Source: Stenogyne calaminthoides (taxonomy: Eukaryota > Streptophyta > Magnoliopsida > Lamiales > Lamiaceae). Taken from it: a stretch of DNA of 64,000 nucleotides. Below, piece by piece: positions 46,418-57,646 of this stretch. Position 1 is the stretch's first letter; each line of letters starts with the position of its first letter. The stretch lies in the NCBI GenBank assembly GCA_037126765.1, contig JBBCBC010000012.1, positions 2,356,001 to 2,420,000 of the forward strand, written 5' to 3'. The translations under genes and the position numbers were made by a program. A model generated the notes under the pieces. The model was not told where the DNA came from. It saw only the letters and a program-made list of their open reading frames with translations, and did not search any database.

Positions 46418-47522
46418 TAGTTGCGAGTCGTTTTATATGGAGAATATTATGTGGTTAATTCAATGATAACTCACAAACAAAATATGTACGTGTAAAATAT
46501 ACTGTAAATAAGAGGAATTTGTTGACCCAGTTCGTCAAGAAATGACGCGTTCCAAGCCAGGGATGTAATATTGCGAGTTTTACACATACAATACATGATA
46601 CATCTCATGAAGATGAATCGCTATGATTGAAGATGATTTGGAGAGTAGGTATATGAGTGCTAGGGATTTTTATGTGTATGGATGAACTCTCGAATTTTTC
46701 TGAACCTCACCACTCTGGGAAATTTCTGAACCCGTCTCTTGTTGTTTTTTCTTCTATTTATAGCACTTTGACAAGCATGAGCTGGTTGGCAAGCATGAGC
46801 TGGAGACTTCGGGTCTTGCAAGAACTTATGCAATGCTGCCACGTTTCCAACTTCGTCTTCCAGATTGATCTTTGCACTTGCTTGTCTATAAGACACTCTT
46901 TTGGTCGTCCAAATCAATCTTTTGCTCGATTGAATGCTTTGTTCGCCCCTTCAACCACATCAATTTTATGCCAGAATATTGTCCTCATCGAGCATGTCTG
47001 AGTTCTTCAGATTATCTGAGTCCTCAGGATATCTGAGCATCGAGCATACTGACCCCTTAGGTTGTCTGAGCCCTCAGGATGTCTGAGCCTTTAGGATGTC
47101 TGAGCATCGAGCATACTGACCCCTCAGGTTGTCTGAGCCCTCAGGATGTCTGAGCATCGAGCATACTGACCCTTCAGGTTGTCTGAGCCTTCAGGATGTC
47201 TGAGCCCTCAGGATATCTGATTTCTTCTTCCCTGATCTGATCAGTTTGACTGATCAGATCAACATCTTTTCAGGATCATACATGTTTGCTCTGTAAGCTG
47301 GTGGAGCAACCTTGGTTGGTAAATGGCGAGCTGGCGAACAAAACTTACTTCATAGGCGAGCATACTCGCATGGTTGACAAGTGGCGAGCTGGCGAACAAA
47401 CTTGTTTGTTCGTCAAGCTTCGTGCACACTTATCCATTGAGCGTGGTTATTTTAATAATTGAATATTACACGTGTCCTCCGACGTGTTCGATTAATACTG
47501 AGTAATTATATCGAACACAATA
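46418..47522 (-). repeat. 5' LTR of element B
   Basis: 1105 bp, with a minus-strand TATAAATA box at 46755-46762. The tandem array lies at about 46985-47225 and the perfect palindrome at 47233-47261. The terminal CA has become TA (CACAATA), and the inner end near 46418 is altered (TAGTTGCGAG). Confidence 0.85.
46985..47225. repeat. Polymorphic tandem array inside the LTRs
   Basis: Variants of GAGCATACTGACCCCTCAGG and TTGTCTGAGCCCTCAGGATG alternate in units of roughly 45-65 bp. Equivalent arrays are at 34905-35150, 31625-31915 and 16030-16330, with different unit numbers and order. Open frames through them are by-products of the repeat period. Confidence 0.75.
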
Positions 47523-47527
47523 AACAT

Positions 47528-47948
47528 GAAATGAGATCATCTGTTTCATAATGATATTTTATATGGATGACACGTGGAATAATAAAAAATATTCAACAAA
47601 CCACCACATTATGATTCCATATATTAAATATTCAGCAAAATAAAATACTAATAAAATACGAAAAATAAAATAGAAAAATTGAATCAAAATAACATTAGTT
47701 ATTTTCACTAAATAATATTAATTGTAAAAATTTGCGATTCCCTAGATGACAAATATGGCAGGTAGAGTAGCAGCCCTGAAAACTAAACGTTGGAAGCTTT
47801 TAGTATTGTCACATTGCCTCCTCACTCTAACAAATTAAGACACTTCCCTTTTTTTTATAAAACCTTTCCCTCAAATCCATTTTCCTTCTCTCTCTCTCTC
47901 TTTCTAAATGTAGTTTGTTCAAGAGAGAGAAAGTGAATTAAAGGAAAG
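47528..47948 (+). promoter_or_regulatory. Upstream region and 5' leader of the ICE1-like fragment
   Basis: A TATA-like TTATAAAACC near 47855, a CTCTCTCT-rich leader (47886-47903) and an AG-rich segment before ATG 47949 look like an ordinary plant core promoter and 5' UTR. This suggests that the fragment arose from a real gene start and not from captured exon DNA. Confidence 0.45.
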
Positions 47949-48342
47949 ATGTTGTCAAGAGTTAATAGCATGGTTTGGAGCAAAGACGAGGAACAAACCT
48001 CTTCTTGGCATCAGAACAACACCATCCAAAACGACGACATCGTCCTAAACAGAAATCAAGAAATGGATATCGGCGAGCTTTCGACTTTCAAGTCCATCCT
48101 CGAAGCCGAAAACGAGGACTGGTACATCTCCGGCGGCGCCACACATCAAAACCAGACGGCGGCGGTGGCCATGCACGACCTCTCCTTCTCACCGACCTTC
48201 GCTGAAACTGCTGCTGCTGATATTAATAATCACCAGATGTTTCTACACTCTGTGGATTAGTCTGCTTCCTGTTCGCCGAATTCCGCTGTTTTTAACAACA
48301 AAACCTCGTTTTTAACAACAATCTTGATCCATCTCAGGTCAG
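47949..48342 (+). pseudogene. N-terminal fragment of an ICE1/SCREAM-like bHLH transcription factor gene
   Basis: ICE1/SCRM proteins are nuclear bHLH factors for cold-induced CBF expression and stomatal development. The 103-codon frame has a Trp-containing start, LSTFKSILEAENEDWYISGG, then MHDLSFSPTFAE and LHSVD, an order typical of ICE1-like N-termini. At 48258-48260 a TAG stands where the family continues Ser-rich; the same frame reads on as SASCSPNSAVFNN. A short repeat of TTTTTAACAACAA (48289 and 48309) then shifts the frame before LDPSQ-like codons. Homology stops after CATCTCAG near 48338. No bHLH or ACT-like domain follows in the next kilobase, so it is a broken 5' fragment. It lies 426 bp from element B. 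Confidence 0.75.
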
Positions 48343-48929
48343 TCTAGTGATTTTGTATCCTAATTCATGTTTTAGTTTCAAAATTAGCATTTTATTTGAA
48401 TGTTTTGCAACTAATACTTTACAGTAAAATAACTAATACCTTTCAATGAAACAACTAATACTGTTAAAAACACATGGATAATGTAACAACTTGTACCTTT
48501 TTTAATGAAAAACTAATACTTCATGGTAAAAAACAACTAATACCTTTTCATGAAACAACTATATTACGTTTTTTATATTTTCTGGGATGTTGTGTTTTGT
48601 AGATTTTCTGGAATAATATTGCTAAAATATAAATTGCTGGTAGAACAAGATGAAGAACAAGATGAAGATTTGAAGAAATAGGGAGAGAGAGAATTAGATA
48701 GGAAGATAGGTAGTTAGAAGAGAGAGAATGATGCAAATTTTCTGATATTCTCATTCATCGGCCAGAGGCCGTATTTGTAACTAACAAGTGGGGTCCCACA
48801 CCAAATGGATATTCTTAGGTATTTTAAAAAGCAGAATCTAAAATAGATAATGGATCTTCCAGATTATTCTAAATGTTTGGGCCCATTTGCGAGAAGCTCA
48901 AACCTTTCCTCATTCAGATAAACTACTCA
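48343..48929. other. Non-coding DNA after the ICE1-like fragment
   Basis: It contains several spaced AACTAATAC(C/T)TTT motifs (48400-48560), a loose internal repeat, and AG-rich tracts (48680-48730). No bHLH exon is visible. Confidence 0.45.
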
Positions 48930-49165
48930 GATAATTTGGCTCAGGTGCATCCTGAGCCTCAGTTTCCTTATTCAGATAATTTGATTTCGGGTGTAACACG
49001 AGTCTCCGATTCCTCGTTCGAGATAATTTGGCTCGGTGGATCACGAGCCTCGGTTTCTCCTCATTGAGATAATTTGGCTCGGTGTATCACGAGCCTCGAT
49101 TTCCTTCTTCGAGATAATTTGGCTCGGTGGATCCACGAGCCTCGTGTCCTCGTTCGGATAAATAT
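48930..49165. repeat. Tandem repeat, units of about 50-58 bp
   Basis: About four units carry GATAATTTGGCTCGGTG or close variants, followed by ATCACGAGCCTCG and a TTCC-rich spacer (near 48932, 48978, 49023, 49070 and 49114). It probably belongs to an LTR of the adjacent gypsy remnant. Confidence 0.65.
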
Positions 49166-49261
49166 ATATTGAACCTCTATTTCTCACCGATAAAAAAACC
49201 CTAATTTTAACTCCCTTTCGTTCCCATCTCACCACTCTTCACGTTTTCTCTACGGTCTCGC

Positions 49262-49695
49262 AACAATACTCCCTCCAACGAAAGATCCTTGTCCCAAAGG
49301 ATGGAGTGAAGGAAAATTTCGCGAGAACAAAAGGCGGTATCTTCCACTTAATCGATTTTCCAATCTTTGGTAACCCAATAGACCACGAACGATCTTTCTC
49401 CTTTCCGCTTTCCGGTATCGGCGTGGATTACGTGACATAGTAGGGTTGGATCGCGAAGAGGCCGTTCTTTATCAACATCCGGAAGACTACGTGAAGGTAC
49501 ATACTTAACCCTATGTGTTTCTTGAGTAAAGAAACATGGAAGACGGATGAATCTTTGACCCAATTGGTAGATCTAACTTGTAAGCCACACTCCCTACCCT
49601 TTGCGGGGATTGTATAGGGGCCAAAGAATTTTGATGACAACTTCAAATTCTTTCGATATTGAATGGAATTCGCGAAAGGGTTGAAGTTTGAGAAA
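49262..49695 (-). pseudogene. Chromovirus-type Ty3/gypsy integrase C-terminus, remnant
   Basis: On the minus strand the translation reads RKNLKLSSKFFGPYTI and later SVFHVSLLKKHIG, the C-terminal end of a Ty3/gypsy integrase. In other frames follow LRDPTLL and SFVVYWVTKDW, a chromodomain-like segment, and a SFVGGSIV tail. Several frame changes occur. The upstream rest of pol would lie in the N gap. Confidence 0.7.
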
Positions 49696-50195
49696 NNNNN
49701 NNNNNNNNNNNNNNNNNNNNNNNNNNNNNNNNNNNNNNNNNNNNNNNNNNNNNNNNNNNNNNNNNNNNNNNNNNNNNNNNNNNNNNNNNNNNNNNNNNNN
49801 NNNNNNNNNNNNNNNNNNNNNNNNNNNNNNNNNNNNNNNNNNNNNNNNNNNNNNNNNNNNNNNNNNNNNNNNNNNNNNNNNNNNNNNNNNNNNNNNNNNN
49901 NNNNNNNNNNNNNNNNNNNNNNNNNNNNNNNNNNNNNNNNNNNNNNNNNNNNNNNNNNNNNNNNNNNNNNNNNNNNNNNNNNNNNNNNNNNNNNNNNNNN
50001 NNNNNNNNNNNNNNNNNNNNNNNNNNNNNNNNNNNNNNNNNNNNNNNNNNNNNNNNNNNNNNNNNNNNNNNNNNNNNNNNNNNNNNNNNNNNNNNNNNNN
50101 NNNNNNNNNNNNNNNNNNNNNNNNNNNNNNNNNNNNNNNNNNNNNNNNNNNNNNNNNNNNNNNNNNNNNNNNNNNNNNNNNNNNNNNNNNNNNNN
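49696..50195. other. Assembly gap (500 N)
   Basis: Exactly 500 N, probably a placeholder of unknown true length. The sequence on the right is not an obvious continuation of the chromovirus on the left. Confidence 0.98.
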
Positions 50196-53100
50196 TATCA
50201 TATTAGGTTAGCATATCGGTTAACACATCGGTCACCGATCCGTCGATCTTGACCATCTGCTTTCCGTCTTCATATCTGATCTCGATCCGTCGATCTTGAT
50301 GGATCTCATCACAACTCATCTTACGTCTGCAGCCTTCTCTTACGATCGAATTAAATACGGTCCTCGATCTGGTCTCTGACGATCGATTGATAATGATGCG
50401 AAAACATTTAGAATATATCATTTTGGAAATCGGGTTTTGTTTAAAAAGATGGCGGTGGTCACTTTGAAATTAGTTTTGAACTTTTATGCTTGATGGTCGG
50501 TGGGAAAACCCATTTTATGTGTGTCTGAAAGCAAAACGTTTTAAGAGCGTGCATATAAAAGCGAGGGGTGAGGCGAGTGATTCTGATTTTTCTCTTTTTG
50601 AACTCATGTGTTGTGTTTTGCTTTATAATCGAATCGTGCATATGACAATATAAGAACATAAAAAAGCGATAAATAACACAACAATATATAGTGGTTAGGA
50701 GACTCAAGCTCCTACATCCACTCTCCCCTTTTCTAGGAAATTCCTTCAAATGGACTTATCACCCTCCACGGGATCACCTCTAGATATTTAACGAGCTCTC
50801 ACTCAATCGGGACTTATCACCCTCCACGGGATTGCCCTCGGACTTATCACCCACCACGGGATTGCCTCCCTGAGATGTTTAATGAGTTCACACTCCAAAG
50901 GGACTTATCATGTTCTCGGGATCACCTAACAACTACCTCAACTTCACCATGGGGTTTGGATTTTGGTGTTGTCTTTCAACTATGGTTGAGATTTTCCTTA
51001 CATTTGTTTAGCCTCAATGCTAAGGTTGGGAAAATCTCTCTAAGCTTAGGATACATCGTGGGTTACTTAGATTGGGTTCTAGAACACTCTTTTGAATATA
51101 TTTGTATATCTTGCTCTTGTGTTCTAGGGTGGGAATGCTTTTGAGTATAACTTTTTTGCTCAGATGGATGTTTCCGCTTCTTTTTTCCACACCGATAATT
51201 ATGAAGGAAGATCTTGTATTTATAGTGTGGATTTGAATGTTACCGTTGGATGAATCACATTCAAATCCATACTATTCTTCTAACTAAATTCTTTGACTTT
51301 TCGGTGGTTGTCTTCCTCTCATTGGTCCGTCGGTGATTCTTACTTGCTATATTCCTCCAGATTCCTCGCCTTGGAATCATTGAGATTCTCTGAGTCTTGT
51401 CTTGATTCTGTCGAGCCTTGGTCTATCGAGCCTTGGTCTATCTAAGCCTTGGTGACTTCTCTTTAGCCGGACCTTATGCGTCGAGCATCTTGACACTTTT
51501 GGTGAGTTGATTCTTCTTGTCTTGAACATCGACCCTCGGTCACTAGCACTTAAATTAAGCCCGATCATCGGCGTTACGATTCTCGATGAATATGACTTGG
51601 ATGACTTCTCTTGATGACTTCTTTCACGTCTGGTATCGCAGTTACGGTTTTCGATATCTGGTTTCTTCTCGCTTTGATCGGTCATTTCACATGATCGGTC
51701 GATTATAGAATCAGTCACATATCGGTTTATCTCGCGCCAGTTAGTTCATCGGTTATCATATTTGGTTAGTGTATCGAGTTAACACATTTGGTCTCAATCA
51801 CGTCGATCTTGACCATCCGCTTCATCTTATTGAATCGATCTCGAATCCGCGTCGATCTTGATCGGGCCTCATCTGCTTCCTCTTATGATCTGCAACCTCT
51901 CTTCCGACGAGGTCATCCGGTCATCCGATCGGTCTCTAGATCGATTCGGTTTAATCTTGAACTCATCTAACTTCATCGATCTCGTCGGTCTCAATCCGCA
52001 CCTCATTTGATCTCGATCATCTTAAATGCGATTTAGTGAGTTCCCCCTCAACTTGTTCTCTCGTTCCCCCTCAACTTGTTATCGAAATTAGCTTCAATAA
52101 CACAAGTTGATAATGTTTTTGCATAATTCATCAAAACTAAAATATCCCAACAATTTCCCCATTTTTGATAATGGCGCCAAAAACATTAGAATATATGCAT
52201 TTTTAAAAAGCGGATTTTCCTTTTTAAAAAGATCGGTTCAGGTGGTTACTTTTATGCTCTGATGGTCGGTGGAAAACCCATTTTGCAACGTCTGGAAGCA
52301 AAACATTTTAAGAGCGTGCATATAAAAGCGAGGGGTGAGGCGAGTGATTACGATTTTTCTTTTTTGAACTCATGTGTTGTGTTATGCTTTATAAGCGAAT
52401 CGTATGACAATATAAGAACATAAAGCGATAAACAACACAATAATATATAGTGGTTAGGAGACTCAAGCTCCTACATCCACTCTCCCTTTTCCTAAAATTC
52501 CTTCCAACCGGACTTATCACCCTCTCGTGTTACCTAAAGATATTTAACGAAAGCTCTCGCTCAATCGGGACTTATCACCCTCCACGGGATTGCCTCTAGA
52601 GATGTTTACAGGGTTCACACTCCAACGAGACTTATCACCCTCCCTCGGGATTGCCTACCCTCCTTTCGGGTTCTTAGATGTTTTACCGAGGTTTCATATC
52701 ACCTACAAACTTAACCGACGTTTGACCAAGGTTTGTTTGGTTTCAACTAGGTTGAGATTTTTTCCAGACATTTGTTTAGCCTCAGTATGGATTTGGGAAA
52801 ATCTCTTCTCTCTCAGATACATAACATTGCTTAATCCACACTAGAACACTCTTGAATATTCTTGTATTTCTTATCAGTGTTCTAGGGTGGGAATGAGATG
52901 ATTTGGCTTGATGGATGTTTCCAAAAGAGTTTTTCCCACCTTATGAACACAAGATCTTGATTTATAAATATATTTGAATGTTCTAGTTGGATGGAGTCAC
53001 ATTCAAATCCATATTATTATTAAGCTTCTTAGATTTTTTTTAGTTGTCTTAAATCATTGGTCCACGTCGGTCACCATGATTCTACAACATTTCTCCAAAC

Positions 53101-53972
53101 CCCATGGTGAAGTGAATCAGTTGTTAGGCAATCCAGTCTCTTTGATAAGTCCTTAGAGAGTGTGAACTCGTTAAACATCTGTAAACGATCCCTGAGAGGT
53201 GATAAGTCCTTGGTCGAACCGAGCCTTGGTTATAAGTCCGGTTCGGTGTGAACTTCGTTAAACATCTATAAGCGATCAGCGGGAGGGTGATAAGTCCGTT
53301 GAAGGAATTTCCTAGAGAGGAGACATCGATGTAGGGTCCCTTGTTGTCGAACCACTATATATTCTTTGTGTTGTTTCTCATTTATGTTTATACTTGTCAT
53401 ATTCTCTAGTTATAAGCAAAACACAACATGAGCTTAAAAAAAAAAAATTCGAAACGATTTCTTCTATCACCGCTGTTTTATATGCATCGATCGGTAATGT
53501 TTTCGGCCTCAGCGCCTAAAATGGGTTTTTCAACCGGGACCATCCCAGTTAACATATCGGGTTAGCTTATCGATCTCGATCCACGTCGATCTCGTCGATC
53601 TCATCTATCCTCTTGATTTGCAACCTCCTCTTCTATCACGGTTATCCCCGGTCATCGATCTGGTCTTACGATCCCAGTCTGTTGCATGCATCGATCTTTT
53701 GACCTTCTGATTCTTCTGATCAGCTGGCTTAGCTTATCTTTTCTTCTGATTTTGCTCAGCTCATCAGTTAACTCCGGAACTCATCTTACTCATCTGATCT
53801 TGATCAGTCTCGTCTGCAGCCTCGTCTGATCTCGATCATCTACGTCTGATTTCGTGAGTTCCCCCTCAATTTGTTCTCTCGTTCCCACTCAACTTGTTAT
53901 CTGTAAATTAGCTTCAATAACACAAGTTGATAATGTTTTGGCATAATTCATCAAAACTAAAATATCCCAACA
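50196..53972 (-). mobile_element. Duplicated and partly inverted LTR-like copies
   Basis: At least two forward copies of a ~1.6-1.8 kb sequence start with GTTAGCATATCGGTTAACAC (50206) and GTTAGTGTATCGAGTTAACA (51764). Both contain AAGAGCGTGCATATAAAAGC and GTGGTTAGGAGACTCAAGCT. Around 53060-53440 the same motifs run in reverse (ACCACTATATATTC, GCAAAACACAACATGAGC), then the forward order resumes. On the minus strand LTR starts TGTTGGGATATTTTAG occur at 52152 and 53972, the first preceded by a purine run (AAAAATGGGGAAAT). No gag or pol is seen. Short frames in it are not conserved between copies. Confidence 0.6.
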
Positions 53973-54339
53973 GGATCGTACCCCCAGTTTTAAAAATTTG
54001 GTTCCGCCACTGCACACTAAAAATAAAAAGTATTACACCCTCACAATATTCACAAATTTACATCATATGTCATTACTTTTTGGGCCACATATACACACAA
54101 CCCAATTTATTTGCTTACTTTTACACATAAAAGTTTACAAAATTACCCCCTTAAATCCCTACTCACTACTTAGTTTTCTTAATAGTTATGCCCACATGGG
54201 GGTACAAATTGCTAAGAGACGGTGGGAGTATTAGACTAGAGTGACATCTACACATTTATAAAGTACATAAATCTCAAACTTAAAAGAAAAAAAAAAAGCA
54301 CATACACATGCATAAAGAAATGAGTGGGTCTCATGTTAA
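53973..54339. other. Intergenic DNA
   Basis: AT-rich, no gene recognised. Confidence 0.4.
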
Positions 54340-54536
54340 TTCAGGTGCACCGTGCACTCATAATATATTTTAAAATCATGCAACTTGTTATATTAAAATA
54401 TGCAACTTATTTACACTGAACTGTGCAACTATTTTTTCATATTTATAGTTGCACGATTTACTGTAAATAAATTACATCTTTCAATATAGCAAATTATATT
54501 ATTCTAAAATACATTATAAATGCATGGTGTACCTGA
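54340..54536. mobile_element. Small foldback MITE of the GTGCA family (best copy)
   Basis: The left end TTCAGGTGCACCGTGCACTC faces the right end GCATGGTGTACCTGAA. The inverted repeat continues inward as ATAATATATTTTAAAA against TTCTAAAATACATTAT. 197 bp, non-coding. Confidence 0.75.
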
Positions 54537-54746
54537 AATGCATACCAAACATAGCCTACAGAAAGCAATAGAGGGTGCACGACTAAAAATTAAATTAGCA
54601 TGTGAAGTAGAGCTATTAGGCAACCAAACCTAGGACTAAAATTAATTAAAGGTGAAACCCCACGGGCCATTAATTAGATTAATTTATGAAGACATTTGCA
54701 AACGTTAATTCTTTGGTTAGCCTTCTTGTTGCTTGCTCCCACTACT
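54537..54746. other. Intergenic DNA
   Basis: No gene recognised. Confidence 0.35.
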
Positions 54747-54762
54747 AATCACACATGTCATA

Positions 54763-55086
54763 TGTCAAGTGTGAGTTCAAGTGGTTAGAGCTCCACCACC
54801 TGAGACCCTGAGGCCCCGGGTTCAAGACACGGAGATGGAATATTTATTCCCTCTTGTGGTGATCCACTTCTTGTGGGGTGGTGGTCCCCCTGTTGTTGGA
54901 TTGCGATTCTGATTGCGGTGCGGTTGCGATTCCGAGTTGCAGTTTCGGATGGTCCCCCTCTTGTGGTGATTGCAGTTCCGGTCTACAGCGAAATTAAATG
55001 ATGTTGCCATGTGCCCGGTGGTAGAAGGAATTATTGTAATTGATTATCTTAGGGAACTATTGTAATTGATTGTCTTAAAAAAAAAA
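54763..55086 (+). mobile_element. tRNA-derived SINE with 16-bp target duplication
   Basis: The head carries a pol III A-box-like AAGTGGTTAGAGC and, 30 bases on, a B-box-like CCCGGGTTCAAGAC. A unique body follows, then a duplicated TTGTAATTGATT(A/G)TCTTA and an A run. Both flanks are AATCACACATGTCATA (54747-54762 and 55087-55102), a perfect target duplication. Length 324 bp. No coding capacity; such elements move using LINE machinery. Confidence 0.88.
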
Positions 55087-55102
55087 AATCACACATGTCA
55101 TA

Positions 55103-55453
55103 CAGCTCGTATGTTCTTTAAAGCCCAACTAAATACTTTACCTACGTCATAAATATATTTTTAATTAATACCTAAAATTTAGCTTCATATCGTGGTTCCT
55201 TAATACTACCCAAACCAATATTAATTAGATCAACGTTTCAAAAAAAAAAATAATTAGATCAATAAAAACAGAAATTAATATTTAACTTTAGACTAGCTAG
55301 TATTATAAATTCAAGTTATTCAGAAATAGATAAATTAAAATTTTGTGGACCATCCTGTTTTTAATCGGATTATAGAGAAAAATAATAGGATTGAGAGAGT
55401 TACTTTGCATGGATCATAAATCTGATCAATTTGTATAAATGTGCTTGTGTCAT
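55103..55453. other. Intergenic DNA
   Basis: AT-rich, with a small repeated TAATTAGATCAA motif (about 55213 and 55250). No gene. Confidence 0.35.
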
Positions 55454-55456
55454 TTA

Positions 55457-55840
55457 GGGTATGTTTGTTTCGGGATTTAGGTGTGCGGGAGAAGTCATAA
55501 CTTCAAAATCCTATGGATTTAGAAACCCTAATGAATAGTAAAACTATGTGTTTGTTTTGAGATTTTGGTAGGATAAGATTCTTGCTTTATGTCAAATCAA
55601 AATGTAATAGTGATTGATATTGTATTATTATATTGTGTTGGGTGAGAAAAAAGTAGGAGAGATAATAAATGGGTGGAGTAAAAGTGGTAATATGAATGTA
55701 TTTAATTTTTTTAAAATAAGTGTATAGGTATATTTTATAGAAGATAATTTAAAAGCTGGATGTGCAAATCTCCAACTAGTATGTGACTTGGATTGTAAAA
55801 TCCTAAGTCCATCCGGGTGAGTCCCGAAACAAACATACCC
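55457..55840. mobile_element. Tourist-like (PIF/Harbinger type) MITE
   Basis: The left end GGGTATGTTTGTTTCGGGA is the exact complement of the right end TCCCGAAACAAACATACCC. Flanks are TTA on both sides (55454-55456 and 55841-55843), the PIF/Harbinger target. 384 bp, non-coding. Confidence 0.85.
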
Positions 55841-55876
55841 TTAGATTTTCAGGTTATTTCAGTGCTTTAACATATA

Positions 55877-57646
55877 GGGAAAATTACTTAGAGGTGCAAA
55901 GTATATTCCATTATTACTCATAGGTTCAACCAAAATCCCCTATTACTCCTAAGTTCAAAATGGGACATGAAAACCCCTTACTACCCTTAATCTCTTAATC
56001 TCATAAAACAAATTTTTTTTGATATATTAATTTATTAAATAACCTCCAAATCTGATATATCAGACGTGAGAATCACTCCACCACTCATTTATCTATGTAA
56101 TCTCTCTCTCTAATTTCAAAACCTCTTCTCTCTCTCTCTTCCAAGCTCCTGTGGATTATTTGACCCGCCAAAGATGGTGCTTTGCCCGCCCCAGCGCGCT
56201 AGAATGGATCGATGATGCCGCGACGGATCTGGGCGGATCCACGGTCGCGGTTCGAGTTTTGGTGGCACTGACTTGAGCGCGGCGGGAAGAGGCGGCTGCG
56301 ACTTCAAAACTTCAAAAACGGCGCTTTTATGAAGGCGGCTTTGGATCTACAGATCTCGCGAAGACGGTAGCTTTTTATATGACGGCGAAATTGCAGATCT
56401 GTGACACAGATCGACGGCCTCGACAGATTATCCGCATCACATTGTTGCCTTGACAAATATATTTTCGTGGGTTATCTGTTTTGTTACTCTTGCCTGATTT
56501 TTGTTTGAAGGTGTTACCTTTTTTTGTTTTGAGGATTTTACGGATGGATTTATATATGGGGGGTTTTTTTGTGATTGATCGTTGATTGGAATACATCTTT
56601 TGCACTTGTCTGTTATATGTATAACTTTGTTATGTATATAAGCGTGCTTCCTTCTTTTTATATGGTGTGAGTGCATATTATATATATGTATGAAAAGTAG
56701 TGTATTGTGTTGGAATTTTCAAAATGATTACTAGATGGGTAGTAGGAGTGTTTTGCACAGATTAAATTTTTTGAGTCAGTTTGAGTCATTTTCTGATGCT
56801 TTCGTCAGAATTTTATATTTTTGATTAAATCTGTGATGGGATTTTATGTTTTACTACAATTTTTCTGCATCTTGTGCAAATATTTTTGCACAGATGAATT
56901 TTTTTCGTGTGTAAATTATTTTAGTTTTGAGACATGTGTATAAATGATGATGAATATTTTTTGTTTGGTGCCTGATGGAGAAAGGAAAAGGTAGGAGACT
57001 TGTGCAATTATTCAGCTTAGATGAAGAAGGAAGAAGAAATGAAAGTAAATTAGATGAAGGATGCAAGTTCTGCAAAAAAAATTATGCACTTTGTGCAGAA
57101 CAATTTTGTTTTTGTGCAATTTTTATTTTTTTTGTATTGAAATAAAGAAATAAGTGAAAGAAAGAATGTCTGTAATTTTTTATTTTGTTTTTGAGCTGTA
57201 ATTTTTTAACTTGAATTTTGTAAGATTTGTGGCAAATATTTTATGCATATTTTTTGTGTTCTTTTTTGAGAATTTGGAGCTGAAAAAACTGAAATATGAA
57301 AGAAGAAAAAAGAAAAAAGGAAAATGAACTTAGATTTTGTAAAATTTGTGCAATTTTTGTACGAAAGAAGAAAAAGAATGAAAGGAAAATGTTGAAAAAT
57401 GAGAAAAATGGATAGCAGATTCAAAATTCTGAAATGAAATATGAAAATTAATATTTTTGAAAAATGTGTAATGGTGGAAGGTGTACTGTGGCTGCTGGTA
57501 TTTGTTGAGGGGTTTTTAATTTAGATGAGTTAGTAAGGGTAGTATTGGGTTTTAACAAGTGATATGATATCTAAGAGTAATGTTTCTAAGTAGTCGTATC
57601 TTTTGGTAATTAGGGGGACTCTTTTGCACCTAATAGTGAGTCTCCC
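55877..57646. mobile_element. Non-autonomous MULE with GC-rich gene-like interior
   Basis: The ends begin GGGAAAATTACTTAGAGGTG (left) and, on the other strand, GGGAGACTCACTATTAGGTG (right). The inverted repeat is long and imperfect. Both flanks are TAACATATA (55868-55876 and 57647-57655), a perfect 9-bp duplication as made by Mutator-like transposases. No transposase is present. The interior at about 56095-56410 is GC-rich, with CT-microsatellite leader-like sequence before it and T-rich, intron-like sequence after it. This resembles a captured first exon and first intron of a host gene (Pack-MULE), but I cannot name a source gene. Confidence 0.8.

Larger units (their letters stand above)
34291..47522 (-). 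mobile_element. Tat-lineage Ty3/gypsy retrotransposon B (13.2 kb, both LTRs present)
   Basis: Bounded by TGTTGCGAG at 34291 and CGAACACAATA ending at 47522, with perfect flanks AACAT (34286-34290 and 47523-47527). Minus-strand order: 5' LTR 46418-47522, gag 44540-46363 (broken), protease 43920-44520 (broken), RT/RNase H/archaeal-type RNase H/integrase 40449-43585, small TATA-headed frame, then 3' LTR 34291-35451. A multi-exon gene runs on the plus strand at 35734-38671. The two LTRs are similar but differ by indels, so insertion is not very recent. Dual RNase H and the antisense gene place it in the Tat lineage. Confidence 0.93.

Noticed and set aside
49428..50211. Frames made mostly of X
   Set aside because: They are created by the 500-N gap; only the real bases at 49262-49695 carry information.
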